A DNA stretch of 12,875 nt from Candidatus Nitrosopolaris rasttigaisensis (GCA_933226995.1 CAKOFP010000180.1:1-12875), one strand, 5' to 3'. Counted from the first letter of the stretch, positions 1-7,713 are shown. Notes: a model not told the origin generated them from the letters alone. Translations and numbers: made by a program.

Positions 1-118
1 ATTACCCATTTACCCCGAATTCTTGCTCGACAATAAGTTTATCTCCGAATCACTCAGGCCCCACCTAGAGCCCCTATGCGACGATCTCGGACTTGTTCCG
101 GAGGAATATTTAGCATGA
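1..118 (+). CDS. cofG: FO synthase subunit 1 (CofG), C-terminal end only
   Basis: An open frame enters from the left edge (first full codon at 2) and stops with TGA at 116-118, giving 38 residues that begin LPIYPEFL and end LVPEEYLA. The YPEF segment and the following helix, LRPHLEPLCDDLG, resemble the tail of CofG, the radical SAM enzyme that finishes the 7,8-didemethyl-8-hydroxy-5-deazariboflavin (FO) ring of coenzyme F420. The catalytic part lies outside the window, so the call rests on this tail and on the neighbour: the stop codon overlaps the cofH ATG (ATGA at 115-118), the usual sign of translational coupling. A cofG-cofH pair is a common archaeal arrangement. The remaining uncertainty is the short length seen. 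Confidence 0.75.
   Translation, partial: LPIYPEFLLDNKFISESLRPHLEPLCDDLGLVPEEYLA
101..118 (+). promoter_or_regulatory. Shine-Dalgarno plus ATGA start/stop overlap of cofG-cofH
   Basis: GGAGG at 100-104 lies ten bases before the cofH ATG at 115, inside the last codons of cofG. The A of the ATG also belongs to the last sense codon of cofG, and TGA at 116-118 ends cofG. This decides the cofH start and suggests coupled translation. Confidence 0.75.
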
Positions 119-1389
119 CGCTCGACTCTATTTTGAGGAACCTCGACCCCGCAATCTCAGAGACTTTGGATAGGGCTTTGAGCGACAAAGATATTTCTGT
201 AGAGCAGGGGACCGAGCTATTCGATGCCAACGGAACCGAAATGAATATGATTCTGAGGGTCGCAGACGAACTTCGCAGACGGAAAGTGGGAGAAAACGTT
301 ACGTACGTGGTAAACAGGAATATTAATTTCACAAACGTCTGCATCAAACGCTGTGGCTTCTGTGCGTTTAGTCGGGATTTTAGGCAGGAGGAAGGTTATT
401 TCCTGCCTACAGAAGAGATTCTGAGAAGAGCCAAGGAAGCTTGGAGGTTAGGCGCAACTGAGATTTGTATCCAGGCCGGCCTACCTCCAAAGATGGATGG
501 GAACTTGTATATCGAAATCTGTAGAGCGATAAAGGAAGAACTGCCCGATATTCACATACATGCGTTTTCTCCTGAGGAGGTTCTCTACGGAGCACTTCGC
601 TCTGAAGTCTCAGTCGAGGAATATTTACGAATGTTGAAGGAAGCCGGAGTCGGTAGTCTTCCAGGAACGGCAGCCGAAATATTGGATCAGAAGATGCGAG
701 ACCAGATTTCTCCTGGTAGGATCAGCGCCAAGGATTGGATAAGGGTTGTCAAGCTTGCCCATTCTTTGAACATTCCGACCACCTCTACTGTCATGTATGG
801 TCATGTGGAATCATCATTGCACAAAGCAAAACATCTTGAGGTACTCAAGGAAATTCAGAAATGTACGCACGGCTTTACGGAATTTGTACCCCTTAGCTTT
901 GTGCACAACGAGGCGCCCATGTATAATAATGATAACAATAAGGATAATCATACTAAAGACGCGATGCCTAACATGAGGCCGGGCCCCAGCGGCAATGAAG
1001 TGATGAAAATGCATGCAGTTTCACGAATCATGCTAAATTGCTACATCAATAATATTCAAGTCTCATGGGTCAAAGAGGGAGCGAGAATGTCTCAGCTGTT
1101 GCTCGGAGCAGGTGCGAACGACTTCGGCGGCACCCTTATGAATGAAAGCATCTCTACGGCAGCAGGTGCACAATACGGGCAGCTAATGAAACCCAAGTAT
1201 TTACATTCGATAATAAGAGAAGCGGGAAGAGTACCGGCACAGCGCACGACGCTTTATAGACTAATTAACGTATTCGGCCCTGACCCCCGAGAATCGGAAT
1301 CTAGTTTGGATAAGGCCGATCCCAGAGAATTTGGATCGTATCACGAATTAATCAAGATGGACAAATTTCGATATAGAAATCAAACTTAA
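115..1389 (+). CDS. cofH: FO synthase subunit 2 (CofH), radical SAM enzyme
   Basis: CofH is a cytoplasmic radical SAM enzyme. It joins a tyrosine-derived 4-hydroxybenzyl group to 5-amino-6-ribitylaminouracil, and CofG then closes the ring to FO, the F420 chromophore. The 424-residue protein has the radical SAM cluster motif CxxxCxxC as C76, C80 and C83 (CIKRCGFC), followed by the CofH-like segments FLPTEEIL, CIQAGLPP and HAFSPEE, and a C-terminal stretch with LLGAGANDFGGTLMNESIS typical of the CofH/MqnC branch. I chose ATG at 115 over ATG at 76 because it has GGAGG at 100-104 and overlaps the upstream cofG stop; the extra 13 residues from 76 do not look conserved. An Asn/Asp-rich insert near residues 270-282 is a local oddity. 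Function is well supported; only the exact start is slightly uncertain. Confidence 0.94.
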   Translation: MTLDSILRNLDPAISETLDRALSDKDISVEQGTELFDANGTEMNMILRVADELRRRKVGENVTYVVNRNINFTNVCIKRCGFCAFSRDFRQEEGYFLPTEEILRRAKEAWRLGATEICIQAGLPPKMDGNLYIEICRAIKEELPDIHIHAFSPEEVLYGALRSEVSVEEYLRMLKEAGVGSLPGTAAEILDQKMRDQISPGRISAKDWIRVVKLAHSLNIPTTSTVMYGHVESSLHKAKHLEVLKEIQKCTHGFTEFVPLSFVHNEAPMYNNDNNKDNHTKDAMPNMRPGPSGNEVMKMHAVSRIMLNCYINNIQVSWVKEGARMSQLLLGAGANDFGGTLMNESISTAAGAQYGQLMKPKYLHSIIREAGRVPAQRTTLYRLINVFGPDPRESESSLDKADPREFGSYHELIKMDKFRYRNQT

Positions 1390-1391
1390 TC

Positions 1392-1433
1392 AGTCAGAAC
1401 TCCTAAGTTTAGATTATTCGGGGATTTCTGACT
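1392..1433 (+). terminator. Hairpin just after cofH, possible 3' end signal
   Basis: AGTCAGAA (1392-1399) pairs perfectly with TTCTGACT (1426-1433). After one mismatch the stem continues with TCC against GGA, enclosing an AT-rich loop. It begins three bases after the cofH stop. There is no strong T-run directly behind it, so it could act as an RNA 3'-end stabiliser or processing site rather than a classic terminator, or be a short unrelated inverted repeat. Confidence 0.35.
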
Positions 1434-1514
1434 AGACTTATCATGCCTAGTGATGCAGCCCTGACTTTACCGCATAGTGTCGCTCTCAGCACAATAGATC
1501 GTTGCATAAAAAAA

Positions 1515-2332
1515 TTAGACACTCACTATAGTACCCTTAAGAAAATTCTCGAATTCGATGTCTGTCATTGACCTGCGAGTCTCTGTTAACATTGCAGCGA
1601 GGTAATATTGGCTTGGATTGTGGTGCCTTCGGTATAGCGGATGCTACTTTGACAGGTAATGATCCCAATTCAGGCATACCCCCATGTCGTTAGTTAACTT
1701 CCGAGTGATTTCAGAATATGGAGAAGACGATCGGTTTGCTCTCTGCGCCATGACAATAAAGTTTGTAAACGTTGAGGAACGGATGATCCCGGGTTCGATA
1801 AGTGAGTTAGCGATACCAGGGTTCTAATTCATATCTTAAGGATTCACTCAAACCCTGAATCTCGAATTGTGAACTGACGAACGCTGAAGAGCCCGGAAAT
1901 CCAATTTGTTCTGCGACAACGTTAATGTTGATCATGACCCCGCTTCTTTGTATCCGCATGAGGGGTACCACTGACCGTAACATTCTGATGATGCCTTAAA
2001 AGTTTGTTTCAAATTGTGCTGCCATTTCTCTGGATATCTTCGAAACATCCTAGTAAGATGTAACCAGTACCGTTCACTGACAGATCTATCAACCCTTCGT
2101 TTTTCAATACCTTTTCCACTGCACTCGTAGCAGTAGAACTGCTGTTGACATCTAGTTTGATCACCTGCAAAAATAACCTTTCAATATCAGCAATAAGTGA
2201 TAGTTTCTCGGCTTGGCCCGGCGATTTTATTCCGGCATATGTTACATATCCCCTTCTTGCCAGGGCTAACGCAGTCTCGTAGCCTACGCTAGTAGAAGTG
2301 TCCGATAGAAGTGCAACCTTCCTCAACTTCAA
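1515..2332 (-). pseudogene. Decayed short-chain dehydrogenase/reductase (SDR) gene
   Basis: Read on the minus strand, pieces of one SDR protein of about 270 residues appear in the correct order but in changing frames. From 2332: a Rossmann start (VGYETALALARRGYVTYAG) in which the usual TGxxxGIG is spoiled to SDTSTSVG, and where NNAG is expected, VNGTG. A one-base shift near 2031 leads to REMAAQFETNF, then an in-frame TAA (1996-1998), GIIRM...VPLMRIQRSGVMININ, and GFPGSSAFVSSQF, where the catalytic YxxxK reads F...Q. LSESLRYELEP follows; a shift near 1818 gives GIANSLIEPGIIRSS; further shifts near 1682 and 1622 lead to the C-terminal RRSMTDIEFENFLKG and a TAA at 1515-1517. The frames, one stop and lost catalytic residues show it cannot make an active SDR. 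The TTG at 2332 is only a nominal start. The full length retained argues for drift in place rather than truncation by an insertion. Confidence 0.85.
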
Positions 2333-2373
2333 CTTATTTTCGATAGAGACGATATTAACGCTTTTGCGGGTAA

Positions 2374-2383
2374 GGTTTAAGAA
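2374..2383 (+). promoter_or_regulatory. TATA-like box upstream of topoisomerase IB
   Basis: GGTTTAAGAA, with core TTTAAG at 2376-2381, sits 23-28 bp before the GTG at 2404, the distance expected for a transcript starting at or very near that codon. A GAGGG at 2391-2395 would serve as a ribosome site if transcription starts further upstream. The same element read in reverse (TTCTTAAACC) also lies upstream of the decayed SDR gene. Confidence 0.4.
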
Positions 2384-2403
2384 TAGTAGCGAGGGTCTTT
2401 TGT

Positions 2404-4170
2404 GTGTTAGATCCGATGGAATCGGCAGCGACCACTTCTACCGTACTCCGCGCAAAATGGCATACTCTCCGGCATAAGGGTGTAGCATTTCCTCCTGCCT
2501 ATCAAGCAAGAGGGCTAAGCATAATTATTGGTGGAAGAAGATTATCCCTCGATCCAGCCCAAGAAGAATTAGTTTATGCATGGGCAAAGAAAAAAGACAC
2601 TCATTATATCCTAGACCGGGTTTTCCAGCTGAATTTTTTGAGTGATCTAAAAACATTGCTGCCTAAGGAATTTCAAAGTATTGATAACCTAGATGTTATT
2701 GACTTCTCAGAAGCCTTCCGACTAGTAGATCAAGAAAAGAAAATGCATGAGGCCGAGCTAGAGAGAATCCGTAACCTTCCACGGGAGGAGAAACGAAACT
2801 TGACCAACGCTAAACGTGCAGAAAAAGAAAAACTGAAAGCAAGTTATGCGAAGGCCATCGTAGATGATGTTGAAGTGGATATAGCCAACTGGCTGGTCGA
2901 ACCGCCAGGGTTGTTTATGGGTAGAGGTCAGCACCCTCTCCGAGGAAGGTGGAAACCACGTGTACGAGCTCAGGATGTTACACTTAATCTTGGAGAAGAC
3001 GCTCCTGTGCCCGGCGGAATGTGGCAGGATATCGTACACGATCATTCGTCAACTTGGCTCGCAACCTGGACAGAGAAATTGACCGGAAAAAGAAAGTACG
3101 TGTGGCTACATGACTCGGCTACGCTTAGGCAGAATAACGAGAAAGAAAAATACGATAAGGCCAACAAACTAGGAAAGCACATCAATAAAGTGCAAAGAGA
3201 AATTATCAATAGGATGCTCAGATCTCCAGAAATTAATCAGAAGAAGATCGCTACAGTCTCTTACCTCATATTTAAGCTTGCAATGAGGGTGGGTGATGAA
3301 AAAGATCCGGAAGAATCTGATACTGTAGGCGCTTCAACTTTGAGAGTAGAACATATCAAATTCCCAGAAAGTGATGGACAACATTTTATAGAGTTCAACT
3401 TCTTGGGCAAAGACAGCGTTCCATGGCAAAAAACACTCTCGGTTGATTCTCAAGATACAAGGGGCCTTTACGACAATCTCAAGTTATTCATGAAGGGTAA
3501 ACAGCCAGGCTCTCAGATTTTTGATGGAATCACCTCTAGTAAAGTTAATGCGTTCCTTCGAAGAATTGATCCCAAAAGCGTACCAGGATTAACTGCGAAA
3601 GTTTTTAGGACCTTTATTACTACGAGAACAGTAAAGGAGGCACTAGATAAGCCACCGATAAGGATCCATGAGAAGTCATCTGAAGCGCAGAAAATCTATG
3701 TGGCCAAAATGGCAAATTTGACAGCCGCTGTTACTTGCAACCACAAAAAAGGCATCGATCCAAAAAATCCCGCCAGTAAAAAAGCAATAGAAAGATATGA
3801 GAATTCATTGCTGAAAAAGCAAGAAACGATCGAAAAATTAAAACGCGATATGGAAGCAAGAAAATGGAAAACTGAAATTCAAAAGAATAGACTAGAGCAA
3901 AGATTAGAAAAGCTTGAAATGCAACTAAGACTACAGAAAAATACCCGCGATTACAACCTTGGCACATCTCTGAGAAACTACATTGATCCTCGGGTAATGA
4001 AGGCTTGGATGGCGCATGTTGGGCTTGACTGGAAAAAAATATACACGTCCACACTCCAGCTCAAGTTCAAGTGGGTGGAAGAATATCGCATGAGAGAGTT
4101 AAGAGCATTCTATCCAGGTGCAAAAGAAATGCAAGATAGAGCAGTAGAGGTAGTCCAAGAAGAGAGCTAA
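2404..4170 (+). CDS. DNA topoisomerase IB (eukaryote-type)
   Basis: This enzyme relaxes supercoils by nicking one DNA strand and forming a 3'-phosphotyrosyl link, with no ATP needed. The 588-residue protein follows the eukaryotic TopIB core and C-terminal plan. An N-terminal core carries PPGLFMGRGQHPLRG (residues 167-181), and the catalytic pentad is complete: R295 in KLAMRVGDE, K336 in LGKDS, R402 in TAKVFRTF, H447 in CNHKK and the nucleophile Y526 in LGTSLRNYIDPR. Charged helices at about 460-515 form the linker coiled coil. It lacks the long disordered N-terminal arm of the human enzyme, as expected for the thaumarchaeal form. GTG at 2404 is preferred for GAGGG seven bases upstream; ATG at 2416 is the alternative and would remove four residues. 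The membrane-bound regulator gene starts 45 bp downstream on the same strand. Confidence 0.96.
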   Translation: MLDPMESAATTSTVLRAKWHTLRHKGVAFPPAYQARGLSIIIGGRRLSLDPAQEELVYAWAKKKDTHYILDRVFQLNFLSDLKTLLPKEFQSIDNLDVIDFSEAFRLVDQEKKMHEAELERIRNLPREEKRNLTNAKRAEKEKLKASYAKAIVDDVEVDIANWLVEPPGLFMGRGQHPLRGRWKPRVRAQDVTLNLGEDAPVPGGMWQDIVHDHSSTWLATWTEKLTGKRKYVWLHDSATLRQNNEKEKYDKANKLGKHINKVQREIINRMLRSPEINQKKIATVSYLIFKLAMRVGDEKDPEESDTVGASTLRVEHIKFPESDGQHFIEFNFLGKDSVPWQKTLSVDSQDTRGLYDNLKLFMKGKQPGSQIFDGITSSKVNAFLRRIDPKSVPGLTAKVFRTFITTRTVKEALDKPPIRIHEKSSEAQKIYVAKMANLTAAVTCNHKKGIDPKNPASKKAIERYENSLLKKQETIEKLKRDMEARKWKTEIQKNRLEQRLEKLEMQLRLQKNTRDYNLGTSLRNYIDPRVMKAWMAHVGLDWKKIYTSTLQLKFKWVEEYRMRELRAFYPGAKEMQDRAVEVVQEES

Positions 4171-4215
4171 CTTGGGCGGTGCATATCGCAATTGTTTCGT
4201 AAAAATTATTTCAAT

Positions 4216-5670
4216 ATGCCAAATATACGGAGAAAAAAAACGTATCTAGCTTGTGGAATAATCTTTAGTTTAGTTTTAGTCATTATGGGCTCTGAAGAAC
4301 GAAATGCATATTCGTATTTGCAAACCAAGCCCGATAGGTATACTATAAGTTCACTTTTTATTGCCCTGTTCTCAGACGGCACAGCATTAATCGAACAAGA
4401 CGTGGTTCTCAATCCGTCTATATCCAACACAGTGGTTGTTCTGTTTGGAAGGAGCGTTGATGGTCTGAATGTAATGGATTATAAAGGCAAGTCGATCGGA
4501 TACCAATCTGGTCAACAGCCAGGGGAGGCGATCATAAACTCCTCCGGAATATCAAATGCCAGATTATCTTACGAAACTCCTGATCTTGTTAATAAACAGG
4601 GAAGGACGTGGACCTTTTCGTTCAATTCCACGACTGGTTTTTCCTTAAAACTACCTACGAATTCGACAATTATTGACTTGGGCAAACAATTTCCGGCGTC
4701 TGTCACCCAAATTGGAGAACAAGGATTACTTACTTTTCATCCGGGTCATATTCAAATTAGCTACGTAATTGGATATTTGGGTACTGAAGCTCAGTCGAAC
4801 GCTAGTATCGAATCTGCAGTTATTGCACTCCAGGATGCTAGGAACAGATATCCAGGAATAATAACGGCGGATGCACAAAACCTACTGCAACAGGCATTAA
4901 TGGCTAAAGCTAGCAAAAAATATTCAGACGCAGAAAAATTTAGCATCTCAGCGAACGATTTGACTATCAATATCACAAGAGACTACGTGGCCTCTCAAAA
5001 TGCAATCGGAACAGGACTGCTGGAGGTGCAAAAAGCGGCTGAAATTGGGCACAATCCCAGTGCAGCTAAAGCACTTCTTTCTCAGGCACAAAATGAATTC
5101 TCTAAAGGTCACTACAGCCGCGCCAAAACGCTAGTCGATGAGGCTACCATATCTATTGGGAACAACGCTCCTAATCTATTTCCGGTCTATGCGATAGTAG
5201 GAGGTATCACGGTAGCAAGTACAATTTCAGTTCTAATGCTTCGAAAAAAAATAATACACAAACGCTTAAGGGTTGAAATCGAGCATGATTCTGCCGGTGG
5301 TCCATTATCTGATGCTTCAGCTGACAGACGCCCTCCACCTCAGCCTTCGTCATTTCCAACTGCATCGCCGCCAGCTCAAGAAGAACAGATTCTGCCTGTG
5401 TCCACAGGGGAACAAACTGACCTTTCCAGAGCAGTGATCCGAATTCTTGCCGAAAGGCCACACATTCGACCTGAGGACCAGCATGTTCTCAAGTATTTGG
5501 CGGAGAAAGATGGTGCGGCCTTTGAGAGTGAAGTGCGGAATAGGTTTCTGTTACCAAAAACTACGATATGGCGATTGGTAAAGAGACTCGAAAGGGAGGA
5601 ATTAATCGAGATAAGGAAGGCAGGGGGACAGAATCTGATAAAGTTGCGACTCGAAGGCGTAGAACGCTAG
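4216..5670 (+). CDS. Membrane-anchored protein with extracytoplasmic domain and cytoplasmic winged-helix
   Basis: The 484-residue protein (from ATG 4216) has a basic N-terminus and one hydrophobic segment (about residues 8-24, signal or anchor), then a beta-rich domain (about 40-185) with several N-x-S/T sites. A helical stretch (about 195-315) follows, with TPR-like spacing such as LLSQAQNEFSKGHYSRAKTL. A membrane segment (about 322-342, VYAIVGGITVASTISVLML) ends in RKK, consistent with the C-terminus inside. A Pro/Ser-rich linker (360-395) leads to a winged helix (about 400-484) with HVLKYLAEKDGAAFESEVRN and TTIWRLVKRLEREELIEIRK. This order matches archaeal membrane-tethered one-component regulators (outside sensor, DNA-binding tail). 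The ligand and target genes are unknown. TTG at 4192 would add eight residues; I prefer ATG 4216, although no clear ribosome site precedes either. It may be co-transcribed with topoisomerase IB, 45 bp upstream. Confidence 0.8.
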   Translation: MPNIRRKKTYLACGIIFSLVLVIMGSEERNAYSYLQTKPDRYTISSLFIALFSDGTALIEQDVVLNPSISNTVVVLFGRSVDGLNVMDYKGKSIGYQSGQQPGEAIINSSGISNARLSYETPDLVNKQGRTWTFSFNSTTGFSLKLPTNSTIIDLGKQFPASVTQIGEQGLLTFHPGHIQISYVIGYLGTEAQSNASIESAVIALQDARNRYPGIITADAQNLLQQALMAKASKKYSDAEKFSISANDLTINITRDYVASQNAIGTGLLEVQKAAEIGHNPSAAKALLSQAQNEFSKGHYSRAKTLVDEATISIGNNAPNLFPVYAIVGGITVASTISVLMLRKKIIHKRLRVEIEHDSAGGPLSDASADRRPPPQPSSFPTASPPAQEEQILPVSTGEQTDLSRAVIRILAERPHIRPEDQHVLKYLAEKDGAAFESEVRNRFLLPKTTIWRLVKRLEREELIEIRKAGGQNLIKLRLEGVER

Positions 5671-5732
5671 GAGTACGATCTATCAATACGCATTCATCAT
5701 TTCTCCCGAAGCCAATGCTTAATTAGTCCCCT

Positions 5733-5742
5733 TGATATATTG
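5733..5742 (+). promoter_or_regulatory. TATA-like box upstream of the RAM-domain gene
   Basis: TGATATATTG lies roughly 16-25 bp before ATG 5758. No ribosome-binding sequence lies between, so a leaderless or very short-leader transcript is likely. The spacing is a few bases tighter than ideal. Confidence 0.35.
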
Positions 5743-5757
5743 TGACACAAAAGAGCG

Positions 5758-6009
5758 ATGCCTACAGCCTACGTGCTAATTAATTGTGACATAAGCCAGA
5801 AAACAGAAGTCATAAAGGAGCTTAGCCAGCTACCGGGGATTTTTGAGGTTGCAGAGGTGCATGGAGCATATGATATTTTGATAAAGTTAAACCAGGGAAG
5901 CGTTGAAGAGTTGAAAGAAACCATAAAGTGGCATCTCAAAAAGATCCCTGATATTAAGTCTACCGTTACGCTGATAGCAATTGAGAGTACCGACCCAGGT
6001 ATATTATAA
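5758..6009 (+). CDS. Stand-alone Lrp/AsnC ligand-binding (RAM) domain protein
   Basis: This is an 83-residue protein made only of the RAM/AsnC effector-binding fold, with a beta-alpha-beta start (AYVLINCDISQKTEVIKELSQ), the GIFEVAEVHGAYDILIKL segment that is the signature of the family, and a second helix and strand (IPDIKSTVTLIAIE). No helix-turn-helix precedes it, so it cannot bind DNA by itself. Members of this family form dimers and higher rings that bind amino acids or other small effectors, and in archaea many occur as single domains whose partners are unknown. The gene has its own TATA-like box and is convergent with ubiD, with 28 bp between the stops. Its fold is clear; its ligand is not. 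Confidence 0.9.
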   Translation: MPTAYVLINCDISQKTEVIKELSQLPGIFEVAEVHGAYDILIKLNQGSVEELKETIKWHLKKIPDIKSTVTLIAIESTDPGIL

Positions 6010-6037
6010 TCTTGGAGACGAGTGTTGGAATTACTAG

Positions 6038-7489
6038 CTAAGGGAATCCATATTTTTTCCAGTTTCGGTCAACAATTGCCTTTGTTTCATCATCTACCAC
6101 AGCAAGTTGTTGAATTTCTCTGTCATATCCCTCTTCCTTCCACTTCGTAGTAGCATCAATTCCCAGTTTTGAGCCCAAATTTACTAAAGGTGAGGCAGGG
6201 TCCAGCGTATCGGTGGGTGCATTGTCGATCACCATAGTGTCTCGTTTAGGATCGGATCTTGTAGTAATAGCCCATATAACTTCGTCTACGCAATGTACAT
6301 CAATATCCGGATCGACTACAACAAATATTTTCGTAAGTGATAGCTGGCCCATACCCCACAGTCCCATCATTACTTTTTTCGCTTGGCCAGGATATCGTTT
6401 CTTTATGGAAATGACTGCTAACCCCTGAAACCAACCTGCAGCTGGCATCGCAAAGTCAACTACCTCTGGTTGAAATATCTGGATTAATGGCAAGAACGAG
6501 CGTTCAATAACTTTCCCTATGTATGCATCTTCAAGAACTGGTTTACCCACCACAGTTGTCAGGTAAATTGGGTCTTTTCTTTTCGTTAAGCCGGTAAGCG
6601 TGAAGGTGGGAAAGGGCTCTGATGGGGTATAATAGCCAGTATGATCGCCGAATGGGCCTTCCATGCGAATATCGTTAGGATCCACATATCCCTCCAAAAC
6701 AATTTCGGCGTTAGCAGGAACTTCCAAATCAACCGTGTTGCATCTTACGAGTTTAACTCCTTTCTTTCTCATAATACCGGAGAAGAGGAACTTATCTATT
6801 CCTTCTGGAACAGGCGCGACCGCGGCAAGAATAGTTGCAGGATCGGCACCAATAATGATGGCAACTTCAATTGGTTTTCCCTGCTCTTTTGTTATTTCAT
6901 AATGCAGTGCACCACGCTTATGCGTCTGCCAGTGTATTAGGGCTTTTTTGTCGCCAATAATCTGAATTCTATAAACACCTAGGTTTCGAATACCTGTGTT
7001 GGGGTGCCTCGTTACAGTTATCCCGAAGGTGATGAATTTGCCGGCATCACTCGGAAATGATTTGAGAACTGGCAGACAGTTTAGGTTGGCATCATGTGTT
7101 TGCATTATTTCCTTAACTGGGCCTGATTCTGTCAGCCTCGGACCGTAGTTTGAGATTTCAGAGAGTTTAGGCAACATTTTGAGTTTATTCAGCATTCCGG
7201 AGGGTAAACTTAGCTTAGTCAGCTCAACTATACGATTACCTATCTCTGTAAAGTCTTCTAGCTCTAGAGCGATTTGCAATCGTTTTATCGTCCCAAAGGC
7301 ATTACCAAGTATAGGGATATCAAAGCCTTCTACATTTTCAAAAAAAACCGCGGGCTGGTCTCTCGAATACATCAGCCGGCGCATAATTTCCGCGATCTCC
7401 AAATTAGGATTGACCTTCGTCTTTATTCGCTTTAATTCGCCAGCTCGATCCAACGCTTCAACATATTCTCCTAAGCTTTCGAACGGCAT
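6038..7489 (-). CDS. UbiD family prenylated-FMN decarboxylase
   Basis: UbiD enzymes remove CO2 from alpha,beta-unsaturated or aromatic acids using prenylated FMN, which a separate UbiX flavin prenyltransferase supplies. The 483 residues match the usual family length. Visible marks are NLGVYRIQ (R174), HWQTHKRGALHY, and EGPFGDHTGYY with E277 and D282, which would form the Arg-Glu-Asp/Glu catalytic triad of the family. Start and end (MPFESLGEYVEALDRAGELKRI; NWKKYGFP) are complete. Archaeal homologues are annotated either as a menaquinone-pathway decarboxylase or, from work on the modified mevalonate pathway, as anhydromevalonate phosphate decarboxylase for isoprenoid lipids. The sequence alone does not separate these; I lean to the latter because archaea must make isoprenoids. 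It is a single gene on its strand with no ubiX in view. A TATA-like ACTTATCTAA lies about 25-34 bp upstream (7514-7523) and no Shine-Dalgarno is seen. Confidence 0.92.
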   Translation of the reverse strand: MPFESLGEYVEALDRAGELKRIKTKVNPNLEIAEIMRRLMYSRDQPAVFFENVEGFDIPILGNAFGTIKRLQIALELEDFTEIGNRIVELTKLSLPSGMLNKLKMLPKLSEISNYGPRLTESGPVKEIMQTHDANLNCLPVLKSFPSDAGKFITFGITVTRHPNTGIRNLGVYRIQIIGDKKALIHWQTHKRGALHYEITKEQGKPIEVAIIIGADPATILAAVAPVPEGIDKFLFSGIMRKKGVKLVRCNTVDLEVPANAEIVLEGYVDPNDIRMEGPFGDHTGYYTPSEPFPTFTLTGLTKRKDPIYLTTVVGKPVLEDAYIGKVIERSFLPLIQIFQPEVVDFAMPAAGWFQGLAVISIKKRYPGQAKKVMMGLWGMGQLSLTKIFVVVDPDIDVHCVDEVIWAITTRSDPKRDTMVIDNAPTDTLDPASPLVNLGSKLGIDATTKWKEEGYDREIQQLAVVDDETKAIVDRNWKKYGFP

Positions 7490-7513
7490 GAGAACTATAT
7501 CAAGGAGAAAGGT

Positions 7514-7523
7514 TAGATAAGTA
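7514..7523 (-). promoter_or_regulatory. TATA-like box upstream of the UbiD-family gene
   Basis: Read on the minus strand, ACTTATCTAA lies 25-34 bp before the ATG at 7489. With no purine-rich ribosome site in between, a leaderless transcript fits. It is assigned by position and AT content only. Confidence 0.3.
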
Positions 7524-7542
7524 TTCTGTAGTAGGAACTAGG

Positions 7543-7713
7543 ATGATGTTCCCAACGGAGTCGAATTGTCGGAACTGCAGACGTAATCTGTTGTGCCGAG
7601 AAATGACATCAGCTGATATCTCCAGCTTAGCTCGATTTATGAATGGTTTTGCAGGTGGTTTACTCTCAGGGCAAGATAGAAAACTGTTTCATGAAAATGC
7701 TGGATTCTTTTAG
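7543..7713 (+). CDS. Possible small Cys-cluster protein (56 residues)
   Basis: An ATGATG start at 7543/7546 opens 56 codons ending in TAG. The N-terminus carries C-x2-C-x5-C in SNCRNCRRNLLC, followed by a basic and then a Gly/Phe-rich segment (FMNGFAGGLLSGQD). Three close cysteines hint at metal binding, but a fourth ligand is not obvious; D or H residues further on could serve. It lies 53 bp from the divergent ubiD start. A weak GGAACTAGG precedes the start. No family was recognised. It could be a true small protein, the remnant of a zinc-ribbon protein, or chance in a gene-poor stretch. Confidence 0.3.
   Translation: MMFPTESNCRNCRRNLLCREMTSADISSLARFMNGFAGGLLSGQDRKLFHENAGFF

Noticed and set aside
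76..114. Upstream ATG at 76 as start of cofH
   Set aside because: It would place 13 non-conserved residues before the normal CofH start and ignore the GGAGG and the ATGA overlap with cofG at 115.
814..1014. Minus-strand frame opposite cofH
   Set aside because: Lies wholly within the conserved CofH coding sequence and has no recognisable domain; it is a reading-frame shadow.
3731..4054. 107-codon minus-strand frame inside topoisomerase IB
   Set aside because: Its hydrophobic, Phe-rich product mirrors the Lys/Glu-rich linker coiled coil on the plus strand, including the active-site region, so it is a shadow.
6641..6940. Plus-strand frames opposite ubiD (also 6213-6428 and 7179-7520)
   Set aside because: They are antisense to well-conserved UbiD segments, including the catalytic EGPFGDHTG, and show no domain of their own.
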